Origin: Sycon ciliatum
Taxonomy: Eukaryota; Porifera; Calcarea; Leucosolenida; Sycettidae
Direction of reading: 5' to 3'
Assembly (NCBI RefSeq): GCF_964019385.1
Contig: NC_088643.1
Span: forward strand, 74,164,965-74,228,964
DNA: 64,000 bases
The first letter of the stretch is position 1; each line of letters opens with the position of its first letter. The notes under the pieces were generated by a model, which was not told the origin of the DNA, did no database searches, and saw only the letters and a list, made by a program, of their open reading frames with translations. This document shows, piece after piece, positions 40,915 to 50,320 of this stretch. The translations under genes were made by a program, and so were the position numbers.

Positions 40915-41445
40915 TACAGTGCGTATCGGTTATAGTGTGGTCGTATACAAGAATATACTGCTTACAAGAATGAACACTCATTTTTTCATAATCATAACAC
41001 ATATTTTATGTGTATATTTATTCTTACAAGCAGTATTATCGCATAGTAGAATATATCGGCCCTAAGAATGGATTTTGTGTAGCAAAATATGCCAGATTAG
41101 TGCAAAGTATATCGCCTGTAGTAATAACATCTGTGCTCTGTGCATGCTCAATACAATAATATTCAACACAAAAAGAGAGTTATGTCCAAGGGAACATTGG
41201 AGAATCACTTTTTTCTGTCCAGTCGGACTCTTTCTTCCGACTTCTCTCGTATCCGCTGCTCCACAGTCGCCTAGCACCACCGCTAGTCTGATTGATCCGT
41301 GTGTATCATGTGTACGTGCCCACATGCCAAACGTGCGCGCGCGCATATGATATGTCACACGTGATTTATCGTGTGTAAGAAATATCGGCAATAAGAATCA
41401 AATGTCGTTTTTCAAACACCCACGCTATAACCGATACCTACTGTA
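40915..41445. mobile_element. TIR element TACAGT...GTATCGGTTATAG (copy 2, uninterrupted)
   Basis: 531 bp. The left end TACAGTGCGTATCGGTTATA and right end TATAACCGATACCTACTGTA are near-perfect inverted repeats. It is the reference for recognising the LINE and small insertion in copy 1. The T-A termini suggest a TA target, hence Tc1/mariner-like. Non-coding. Confidence 0.82.
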
Positions 41446-41522
41446 CTACTGGCCCTTTTGTCAACGGTCGCGCTACTCGACCAATCAGCGTACAGCTAAT
41501 GTACCAAAATTCTCAAACTTAC

Positions 41523-41780
41523 CGTAATTCCTTGGTTCATACGGTGTAGTTTCCAAAGATTTTTTATGGACCAACGTCTTCTTTCGATAGATACCAACAG
41601 ATCGTCCGCTTCGAATTTTTCGATTTGATTGCCGTTTGGCCGAAAATTACCTCCAAAATCGACCTCCACTCGTTTCACTTCAAGGCTTTCCAGGTGGACG
41701 GCATCGAAATTCGGAAGCGGAGAAAGGATAGCCAGTGAAAAAAGAAAAACAACGACGTATTGGTTGTCAAAATCGACCAA
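41523..41780 (-). other. Candidate first exon of an unknown gene
   Basis: An ORF from ATG 41780 with a hydrophobic start (YVVVFLFSLAILSPL, a possible signal or anchor) and a charged remainder (LESLEVKRVEVDFGG, SIERRRWSIKNLWKL) reaches a good donor (ACG|GTAAGT) at 41523/41522. No following exon was found among the transposons below it. T27 lies upstream at 41881-41907. Unrecognised; chance is possible. Confidence 0.28.
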
Positions 41781-42082
41781 GAAATGAATTCAATAGACCC
41801 GTTTCCGTGCTGCGCCCTCGCGGTCCGCGCGAGTGCGAAAGGGATTCTTTCTCGACAAAACAAACAACAACTGCGCGCATTTTTTTTTTTTTTTTTTTTT
41901 TTTTTTTGCATGCAGTAGCTTTTTGCAGTGCAGTACACTGACACCACTGCACTGGCTGTACATACAGTGTACCTTAGGAATATCCTTATCCTTTCCAAGG
42001 CATGATTGTCGCTAGTGGGAGAACTCAGCCACCTGAAGCTTTCATAAAGGAAGAAGTAGTAGGTGAATGATTTCGCCAGAAA

Positions 42083-42460
42083 ATGGAACGCCAAGAAAAT
42101 AGATACTGTTGCTTTCGGGCGCTCATGAGACGACGGCAAGATAGGACTGAAATGATCGACACTCTATCTCGACGCAAAAGAAACTCTTCTAGGAGAAGCT
42201 CGACGCGCTGTAGAGTTTGCAGTATTCTGCTGGAAGAAGACAAGAGAACTAAACTCAGACTGCAGCGTGGAGCTGAAGCACAAGCGAAGCAAAAGCTGAG
42301 CGAGTTCGAAGAAATGGGGAAACACAGGGAAATGAGTGGGCGACATGATCTTTACTACTTTAGCTCGAAGCTCGCGCTAAGACACGCGGGGCGCACGTGC
42401 GCCTACGGCAAGCGGCGCGGCCAGCCCCCATGTTTTCAAAATGGAGGTCGACGCTTTTGA
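42083..42460 (+). other. Unrecognised basic ORF, 125 codons
   Basis: Arg-rich frame (ALMRRRQDRTEMIDTLSRRK, a CRVCSILLEEDKRTKLRLQR segment, FSSKLALRHAGRTCAYGKRR). No family recognised. It lies divergently from the candidate exon at 41523-41780 and next to the broken end of the BEL element. Confidence 0.2.
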
Positions 42461-42484
42461 AATCCGTGTAGACGATGGTGAGGG

Positions 42485-44174
42485 CTGAACTTAACCTTGG
42501 CAACACGACGCTTACCATCTCGACCAGGGAATAACTCGATGATCCGTCCCAAACGCCAGAATTGCTTGCGCTTGGTATCATCGAGAACAAAGACAACATC
42601 ACCCACAGCTAAAGGGCGCGACATGGTCTGTTGATGCTTGTTCAGCTGACTTAGGTACTCCACCTCCCAACGATTCTTGATATGCTTCAGTGTCCTACTG
42701 AGGTAGCGCAATCTCGCTGACATCTACGTAGCGTCCAGGGTACCTGCTGGCTTCTCTGACGACATCCAGATGTTACCCATCATCATTGCAGGGGGTTACT
42801 GGTGGCTCATCCAGGCTATCAGACACATAAGTTAGCGGACGACTATTCACCACTGCTTCAACCTCATACAAGAGGGTCTCAAGCTCCTGGACCTTCAGAA
42901 ACGCTGTTCCCATTACCTTCTTCAAGGCACTCTTCACTGTACCAACCATTCGCTCAAAAAAAAGCCTCCATGCCATGGTGCAGCTGGAGGATTGAACATC
43001 CATGGCACACTCAGTTTGTCAGATGCAGCCTTGAACCGTTGTAGCGTTGTCAGACCTGATCCGAGACGGCAAACCACGTCTCGCGACAAACTTCCGAAAT
43101 GCTATCAAGAATGACTCAGTACTTAAACTATCGACCACCTCCAAGTGAACTGCTCTGGTGGTGGCACACACAAACAATGCTATCCATATCTTCGGAGATG
43201 ACTCACCACGGCGCACGTACAACGGACCAGCATAGTCGATGCCGGTAGTTGCGAACGGCCTCTCGTGAACAACTCGGTCTTCTGGGGGCGGCGGGCAGAC
43301 TTCTGAGGCAGCCTTAGCCTTGTAGCGGCGGCATATAACACATTGCTGAGTAATGTTGCACAGCGCTCGTCGACCACCGATAATCCAGAATTTCTGACGG
43401 ATGAACGACACGACCCCTTCTACACCTTGGTGCATCCTTTCGACATGCATTTTCTCCAACAGCAACTCGGTCAGATGATGTTTGCCTAACAGGACTGGGT
43501 GGCTTGGCTCCATACGCCAACTCGCTGTGCTGAAGTCGTCCCCCGGCTCTGAGCACTCCATGCTCATCCAGGAACGGCGCAAGCTGATACACCTTCGACC
43601 CAGGCTTCACTGGTTGACCTTGCTTGATCAGCTCAAGATCCTCAGCGAAACATTCGGCTTGAATGATGCAGTACAATACGTTGTCTGCTGCAAAATAGAG
43701 TTCAGCACGAGGCTCAGTGTGCTTCCACTGCAACATCCGAGTCACCATGCCCTCGACCACTTACTGAATCGGAGCCACCATTCATTATCAGATTCTCGAC
43801 TACAGGTGGCGGCGGACACTCGCACTTCTACACTGGACTCATCTGTAGCTGCGGTTGAGGATGCGGTGGGCCAGTCATTGGGCTCCGTGATCCAGGTTGG
43901 TCCGCCCATCCAGAACGGACTGCGGATCTGCTGTGCACTACTCCCACGCGACGGTAAATCTGCTGGGTTGTGAAGGCCCGGGCAATGGTTCCACACAATG
44001 CCGACCTTCTTCGATATCTCTTGGACTTGACTGACGCGGTTAGCCACAAATGTTTTCCATTTGTACGATGGCTTACTGATCCAATGAACGGTAGTGAGAC
44101 TGTCAGTCCAGCCATAGACTTGCGTGACGGTCACACGCAGCTCCTTCACCACAAACTCAGCGTAGCGAGCCGCT
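42485..44174 (-). pseudogene. BEL Pol: end of RNase H and integrase
   Basis: Begins at AARYAEFVVKEL and continues VYGWTDSLTTVHWISKPSYK, WNHCPGLHNPADLPSRG (typical Pao RNase H end). After frameshifts come the integrase zinc finger (HHLTELLLEKMHVERMH, CVICRRYK), the core (TTGIDYAGPLYV, IRSDNAT) and the DUF5641-like C-terminal segment (PLAVGDVVFVLDD, KRKQFWRLGRI). Several frame changes show decay. Confidence 0.85.
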
Positions 44175-44468
44175 AGACAGTAGTAGTAGTAGTAGTAGTA
44201 GAAGTTTATTTAACGTCGCACCACAAACAGGCGATTTCGCCTCCTTTGATACATGTGGACGACAGAAGGAATGAGAGAGAGGGGGGGGGGGGCAGAAGTA
44301 TGGAGAGAGGAAGGGTAGAAATAAATAAGCAATCAACCTCAGGGCTACACCAAAGCAAAAATGGAATGGGAACATACTATATACAAAATAGCTTCATACA
44401 TATATTGCAAAACACGTTTACTATTCTTCAGTCCGCTATACCACAGAAACACACTAGCCGAAAAGCAT

Positions 44469-47282
44469 TTAAACGGAGCCATGATGCGCTTTTAGCAGGG
44501 CACAGAACTGAAGGTGGCTGGGCTCGGAACGGAGATCAGGCGGGAGCTGGTTCCACAAGACTGCGCCGATGAACTGCATGGTCGCTCGACCCGCAGGACC
44601 GGGCCAAAATGGTACTCGAACGAGGTGATGTGCTGCTCCCCTAGTGCGGTCACCAGTAACTCTCACGAAGAAGCTGGCGAAGAGGGAGCTAGCTCGGGAG
44701 AACAGACAACGACGGACAAAGATGAGGAGCTTAATGTTAAACATGTCCTCCAGGGTGGTGAGGCGGAGCTGTTCAAAGATCGGGCTCGTGCGCGACCACG
44801 GTGGCAGACCGAAGAAGCCGCGGATAGCGCACTTCGTTAGACGTGTGAGGGGCTCCATGTTGCCAATTTGAAGTGACGGATAAAAGGCGTTGGAAGCGTA
44901 CGACAACCTACCCTGGATCATCGACCTGTAAAACAGGATCTTTGACGCCAGGGTGAGGCTTCGGCGGCTCCGCCACAGCGCACCTACTGACTTCCGCACC
45001 TGCTGGATTGTGTGATTGACGTGAGGCTCCCAGGAGAGCTGCCCATCTACCATTACGCCCAGGTACCGCGCTTGTTCCACAACTGCAAGGGCTGCATTCC
45101 CACAGCGAATTCGAATGTTATCTGTGTCAGGGGCTGGGCCTCTTGGGGTAATCAACAGAGCTTGCGTTTTCTTTTGGTTCAGCATTAGCCCGCGGTCCTC
45201 CAACCACTGCGACAGGCCAGTGATGGCTGTGCTTAGAGAAGAGCACACTTGTTCGCAACTGCCCGAGGCTTCAATTGCAATGTCGTCTGCAAATTCCTGG
45301 TTTGTGACCTGCTGGGGCAAGCAGCATCGAAGGTTACGGATGTATAGTGTGAACAGGAGGGGGCCGAGGACGGATCCTTGCGGCACCCCTCGACTGCATG
45401 CGACGTATTCCGAGCAATTTCCGCCCACGACTACGCGTTGAAGCCGCTCACTCAGGTAACTAGTGAACCATATCTGGACAGTACCGCCGACCCCAATGTC
45501 GGATAGCTCCTGTGCCAAGATGGTGTGTTTGACACAGTCGAAAGCCTTCGACATATCCACGAATATCACACCTGTGAGTTTGCGCTCATACTTCGCTTTC
45601 AGCCAGCGATTGACAGCTAGCACAAGAGCGTCCTCCGTACTGTGGTTCTTCCTGTACGCGAACTGCGAGTCAGGGAGAATACTGTGATCGGTCAGAAAGG
45701 ATGTAAGCTGAGCTTTGACGATCTTCTCGAGGAGGCGAGAAACGACTGGTAGTAGAGAAATAGGTCGATACGCAGTAGGCTGACAAGGGTCAAGGCCGCC
45801 ACCTTTGAATAGCGGCGACACATTAGCAATTTTAAACTGACGGGGAACACACCCCTGACATAACGAAGTATTGAAAATGATGCTGAGCGAGGGAGCCAGT
45901 ATTGATGCCGAGTTTCTAAGGACAATACCCGGCAAGTCATCATGTCCAGTTGCTTTTGACGCGTCAACGGACTGGAGAAGGGCCGTAATGTCCTCCGTCG
46001 AAACAGGCGCAAATTCCGTGAATGCTGGTGCTTCACGTTCGGCTGGTGCGTTGGCGCACAGCGCGTCTGGTCGTCCAGGGTCATGTACAACTTCGCCAAA
46101 AGTTCGGGAGAGGATTCCAACAGGTACTTGTGGTGGGCTTGAACTTTTCGCTCGTCCAGTCACCACGTTTATCGTATTCCAGAGCTTCCGTCCATCCTTT
46201 CCGGCCGACTGTAGGCGAGCTTGAAAATACTGATCCCTTAGCCTCCGATCTAGCTTGCGCGCGGCTGCGCGGAGAGTGCGGTGTTGCTCTCGCAGGCGGA
46301 CATCGTTTGGAGAGCGTGAAAGAAGTCGGTGGGCCTTGTTTCGTTGACGCACAGCAGATACAAGTTCAGGACACAACCATGGGCAAGGTCGGCGCCTCGG
46401 CTTACGAGGAGGTTGTAAGGGGGCGTGACGATCTAGAGCAGTAAAAACCTTTGCGTACCATTCGCTTATCATTGCATCAACATCATTCGACTTGCTGAAA
46501 ATCTCAAGATTGCAGTCCTGCAAGTCAGCGTTAAAATGCTCCCAATTTATCCTCCACACTCGCCTCTTTCGAGATGCGACTCGTTCGGACTGCCGGGTGG
46601 CGACGATAATGTTGGCCACAAATGCGTAGTGGTCGCTGATGTCACACTTGATGACCGTGCATGTTCCAACTAGAGAGTTAGGGGCGAGGAGCAGATCTAT
46701 TAGGGTGGAAGTTGATGCCGTTACTCTTGTCGGTGTCCGGATGTGGTTTTCCAGATCAAACCGCTGGAGCATGGTGTGCATCCGGCTGTGTCTCGAGCAC
46801 ATGTCCACATTGAAGTCACCAATGGCGACCACGCGGTTGTTTCGTCGCAAGGTTAGATTGTTCAGACTGATTTCTAGGTCTTGCCATACTGCAGCAGTAG
46901 TGGAAGGCGGAAGGTAGAACGTAGCGAGGGTGATGGGTTCACCGGATTCTGTCTTCAAGGTGAGTATCAGATTTTCGATTGTGTCACTCTCGAGTTCAGC
47001 GTGTCTGGAAACAGCCAGGGTATCTCGACTGTATACAGCTATACCGCCACCAGGTCTGTGCCCGCGATCGCGCCTAAAGAGTCTATAATGAGGTATATGA
47101 ATGGATGAGTCAGAAATCGAACAATCAAGCCAAGTTTCAGCAAAGCCGAAGATATCTACATTGTGGTAGTTTATGAAGTTTTGGATTTCGCCTAACTTCT
47201 TTCTAAGGCTGCATACATTCAGAAAAGCAAGTTTACAAGACTTCTGTCGACCGACAGTAGCTCTATGTAATTGTGGATTCAT
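44469..47282 (-). CDS. LINE-5 ORF2: endonuclease and reverse transcriptase
   Basis: 937 intact codons. The N-terminal APE endonuclease has LNVCSLRKKLGEI, FAETWLD, GGGIAVYS, AIGDFNVDM and CDISDHYAFV. The RT has SKATGHDDLPG, YRPISLLPVVSRLLE, FVDMSKAFDCVKH, GVPQGSVLGPLLFTLY and the catalytic FADDIAIE. It ends with a C-terminal block including LWNQLPPDLRSEP. The enzyme nicks target DNA and copies its RNA there. It is one of two intact LINE ORF2 frames in the window and could be active. Confidence 0.93.
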   Translation of the reverse strand: MNPQLHRATVGRQKSCKLAFLNVCSLRKKLGEIQNFINYHNVDIFGFAETWLDCSISDSSIHIPHYRLFRRDRGHRPGGGIAVYSRDTLAVSRHAELESDTIENLILTLKTESGEPITLATFYLPPSTTAAVWQDLEISLNNLTLRRNNRVVAIGDFNVDMCSRHSRMHTMLQRFDLENHIRTPTRVTASTSTLIDLLLAPNSLVGTCTVIKCDISDHYAFVANIIVATRQSERVASRKRRVWRINWEHFNADLQDCNLEIFSKSNDVDAMISEWYAKVFTALDRHAPLQPPRKPRRRPCPWLCPELVSAVRQRNKAHRLLSRSPNDVRLREQHRTLRAAARKLDRRLRDQYFQARLQSAGKDGRKLWNTINVVTGRAKSSSPPQVPVGILSRTFGEVVHDPGRPDALCANAPAEREAPAFTEFAPVSTEDITALLQSVDASKATGHDDLPGIVLRNSASILAPSLSIIFNTSLCQGCVPRQFKIANVSPLFKGGGLDPCQPTAYRPISLLPVVSRLLEKIVKAQLTSFLTDHSILPDSQFAYRKNHSTEDALVLAVNRWLKAKYERKLTGVIFVDMSKAFDCVKHTILAQELSDIGVGGTVQIWFTSYLSERLQRVVVGGNCSEYVACSRGVPQGSVLGPLLFTLYIRNLRCCLPQQVTNQEFADDIAIEASGSCEQVCSSLSTAITGLSQWLEDRGLMLNQKKTQALLITPRGPAPDTDNIRIRCGNAALAVVEQARYLGVMVDGQLSWEPHVNHTIQQVRKSVGALWRSRRSLTLASKILFYRSMIQGRLSYASNAFYPSLQIGNMEPLTRLTKCAIRGFFGLPPWSRTSPIFEQLRLTTLEDMFNIKLLIFVRRCLFSRASSLFASFFVRVTGDRTRGAAHHLVRVPFWPGPAGRATMQFIGAVLWNQLPPDLRSEPSHLQFCALLKAHHGSV

Positions 47283-47380
47283 TTAATAGATCTATAAGGA
47301 AGAACTACATCTAGAAACTAATCCAAAACCTAAAACAAAAAATACACAGGCAGTTCAAGCATACTATTTCAAGGTGCAGT

Positions 47381-47560
47381 TCACTGCACCACTTCATGAC
47401 GGCTCCTACCGCGGCCGTCGTCACCCTCACACTCTTCCTCCCAGTCCGACCCAGTACCATAGAAGTCGTCTGTCTTGGTGGTCGGGCAGACAGCCTTCGC
47501 GGACAAGTCGGCACTGGATGATGCGTCACTCCTGGCTCCTCGCTTACGCTTCCTCTCCAT
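47381..47560 (-). CDS. LINE-5 short ORF1-like frame
   Basis: 59 codons beginning with a basic stretch (MERKRKRGARSD) and ending acidic then basic (WEEECEGDDGRGRSRHEVVQ). It starts at the very 5' end of the insertion. It may be the tail of a truncated ORF1 or a genuine small ORF1; no domain recognised. Confidence 0.4.
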   Translation of the reverse strand: MERKRKRGARSDASSSADLSAKAVCPTTKTDDFYGTGSDWEEECEGDDGRGRSRHEVVQ

Positions 47561-47567
47561 GGAGACA

Positions 47568-48126
47568 TACTGCTTGTAACTCAAGGCGGGCTAACGTGGG
47601 CGGAGACACCGGTGCCACTTTGGCCTTGGCAGATACCAAGTGCGACTGTCCATTGACGACTGCATACAAAGAACATCCAAACGCTTTCTCACTGGCATCC
47701 GCGAAGGCATGTAGCGCAATTGGCGTGTCAAGATTGCAGCAAATCCAACGTGGTATGTCAATGCTCACCACTTCGGCCAACTCTCCCCACCATTGCGCAC
47801 ATGCGGCTGCGATGCCATCAGGCAACTTATCATTCCAGTCGCCTCCGACTTTCCAGGCTTGCTGTAGCAGTATCTTTCCCGGCACAACTGCCGGTGCTGC
47901 TAGACCTAGCGGATCAAACACTGACGCAACACACTTGAGGAGGGATCGCCGGGTCCAAACAGACGGCCTATCGGACTCGCCTAGCGCTGCTATGCTGAGC
48001 AAGTCATCACTGGTTTTCCATTTCAGACCGAGGACTTTATCTCCGGCCTCTGGATAGCATGGGATTTCGTTGCCTCTCCACTTGCGTAACTCCATGCCAG
48101 CATCTGTAAGCACCCGCACGCTGAAG
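47568..48126 (-). pseudogene. BEL Pol: RT end to RNase H
   Basis: Reads VRVLTDAGMELRKW, DKVLGLKW, CVASVFDPLGLAAPAVVPGK and ALHAFADASEKAFGCSLY up to LARLELQAV, where LINE-5 interrupts. The FDPLGL and ADAS blocks are characteristic of Pao RT/RNase H. Confidence 0.88.
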
Positions 48127-48130
48127 TCTT

Positions 48131-48717
48131 ACTGCCAACCAATTGGATCGGCTACAAGTCATGCAGAATCGGGCGGCAAGGGCGGTTTTCGGACTCTCGC
48201 ATCACACCTCCGCGCGTACCCTCCTGCTGCAATTGGACACCTACAGAGTATCCGAGATATTCAGGCAGAAGGTCATCGTTCTGGTCTGGAGGTCTCGGAA
48301 TGAGCGCGCAAGTTCTGAACTGCAAGCCCTCCTAGTTCCTTCGTCAGCTGGCCCAACTAGGTTGCACTCCACCATGGGTCTGCGCCAACCGCCAGTTTCC
48401 ACCAGGTTCGGCAAGGGTTGCCTCGCGTTCCGGGGCGCCCAGCTGTGGAACACATTACCCAGCGATATACGTGCCATCTCCACGCTCCGCCAGTTCCGCG
48501 CCAGCATGATCCCGCACACACTTACTGGCCTTAGTACCTAGAGTACCAAACGTCCTGTTTGATGATCAGCTGGCTTAGTTTTTCTCCACCTCTATCCTAA
48601 TTACACCAGTTCCCAATTTCATTTATTACTGCTTTCTATCTGCATTCGCCACCTTTTCATTGGGCAGATCTGCCCGTTTGGTTTGCGAATTAAAATAAAC
48701 ACAACAACAACAACAAC
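48131..48717 (+). pseudogene. LINE-6: 5'-truncated LINE inside BEL
   Basis: Only the RT C-terminal region remains, in two frames: RLQVMQNRAARAVFGL, FRQKVIVLVWR, LWNTLPSDIRAISTL. Tail of CAA repeats. TCTT flanks it (48127-48130, 48718-48721) and the BEL frame resumes when it is left out. Confidence 0.85.
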
Positions 48718-48721
48718 TCTT

Positions 48722-48868
48722 GCATCTTCTTGGCTTCCGAGGCATTTGAGACACTAGAGACCAAATCGTCAACGTAGAAACTTGTGAGCAAGAGATCAAT
48801 ACGGTCTCGCTCTTTGGGTGCAGACAGCGCCCGTAGCTCCTTCAAGTGATGCTGAATCTCGGCTAGTG
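48722..48868 (-). pseudogene. BEL Pol: RT catalytic segment
   Basis: A 147-bp piece between two LINE fragments. It reads LAEIQHHLKELRALS, then FYVDDLVSSVSNASEAKKM; YVDD is the RT active-site motif in its BEL form. Too short to stand out as an ORF, but in register with its neighbours. Confidence 0.85.
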
Positions 48869-49135
48869 TGTTTCTGTGGTATAGCGGACTGAAGAATAGT
48901 AAACGTGTTTTGCAATATATGTATGAAGCTATCTTGTATATAGTATGTTCCCATTCCGTTTTTGCTTTGGTGTAGCCCTGAGGTTGATTGCTTATTTATT
49001 TCTACCCTTCCTCTCTCCATACTTCTGTCCCCCCCTCTCTCTCATTCCTTCTGTCGTCCACATGTATCAAAGGAGGCGAAATCGCCTGTTTGTGGTGCGA
49101 CGTTAAATAAACTTCTACAACAACAACAACAACAG
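48869..49135 (+). mobile_element. LINE-5 family 3' UTR fragment inside BEL
   Basis: Matches the LINE-5 3' end (44180-44450 inverted), including AGGCGAAATCGCCTGTTTGT and GACGTTAAATAAACTTCTAC, with a CAA-repeat tail. No coding part. The target duplication is at most three bases. Confidence 0.85.
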
Positions 49136-49859
49136 TCACCGCAGTAAGCATGTATGGCGAGCAATTTACGCCAAATGGCAGTTTCGTTAGCCTCCAGGTT
49201 AACAGTTCATCGCTGTCGCTTCGACCGGGCCACAAGAAACGCAGGTACGGACGGTCTTCGGGATTAACCGCGACCATGAAGAAAGCCTTGCGGATGTCCG
49301 CTTGCAGCGCGCTCTTATATTCACGGAACCTTAATAGCATACCTGCGAGACTCGGCAATAGCGACGGTCCCGGGTCAACCATGTCGTTCAACGACTTGCC
49401 ATCTGGAGCCGTCGCCGAGGCATTGAACACCACTCTTAACTTCGTTGTTGCAGCGTTCTCGCGGATACACCATGATGCGGTACATAGTACCCGGCATCGC
49501 TCTCACAAGGCTCCAGCTCAATTGCTCCAAGCTCGCGGTACTCCCTGATCAGCACATCATCATAGAGCGTACGCTTCCCATTCCTCTTCAGCTTCTCGAA
49601 GCCGCGTTGCGATGACTCTAGTTTGAGCATAGTTATCCGTTGGGCGACGCTCATTTCGCCACAAGAGACCCACTTGGTACCCGCTGCCCTGGCGACATAG
49701 CGGGAAAGATGGCAGGTGCTGATGTTGTTCTGGAGGTTCATCCAACTGCCATAGTTTGTCGATGTGGGCTGTGACACATGACACGGTCACCGGCTGACTG
49801 TTTCGACTTGGTGCAGACGCTGGACCAGATAATACACTACCGATCTCTGTGTTCACACC
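49136..49859 (-). pseudogene. BEL Pol: N-terminal RT region
   Basis: Contains TEIGSVLSGP, DKLWQLDEPPEQ, GYQVGLLWRNE, YYVPHHGV, VVFNAS-type block (MVFNASATAPDGKSLND), LQADIRKAFFMVAV, LPFGVNCSPYML. Frames change at least twice, including a single-base shift next to the Gypsy B insertion point. Confidence 0.85.
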
Positions 49860-49864
49860 GTCTC

Positions 49865-50036
49865 TGTAACCGTTTGAAGGTATTCTTGGAAAAGACAATG
49901 CTTGCTCAAGGCAACACAACTGATATAGGGCACTTCGTGCCCTAAGGTGATAACGCGAGTGCTGACAGGATTGAGAAAGGTGCAAGATACAGAGCTAGAG
50001 GGCAGATAAGGTTAGCGCTAACAGGGAACTGTTACA
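49865..50036 (-). repeat. Gypsy B 3' LTR
   Basis: One difference from the 5' LTR (GACAGG here, GACAAG in the other, plus-strand reading). Confidence 0.95.
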
Positions 50037-50320
50037 CCATCCCTCCCTCCTAAGCGAGGCACAGGTGCCTCCAGGGAGTCGAGGAATATGTGGAAAGGGA
50101 ATAATCAAATGAAATCGTGTCAACCCAACAACGCTCATCTAATTGAAGCACCGTGCAAGGTAACCAAGGACAGTCAGGCGAGTGAAGATAGCGGAAATGG
50201 GGAAAATCTAAAACAGGAGGGGAATGGATGGCTTAACACAACAAGGATCAAGTGGGAATTCTCAAGGTACACGTGCAATTGAATTTGAGCGAGTAACATT
50301 TCGCGGTAACCATAGTGTCA

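Larger units (their letters stand above)
44180..47562 (-). mobile_element. LINE-5: apparently complete APE LINE inside BEL
   Basis: Bounded by the 5-bp duplication TGTCT in minus sense (AGACA at 47563-47567 and 44175-44179). The BEL frame reads through if one copy is kept. The 3' end is a CTA-repeat tail preceded by CGACGTTAAATAAACTTCTA. The 5' end starts two bases before an ATG. A short (about 270 bp) 3' fragment of the same family lies at 48869-49135 in the opposite orientation. Confidence 0.92.
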
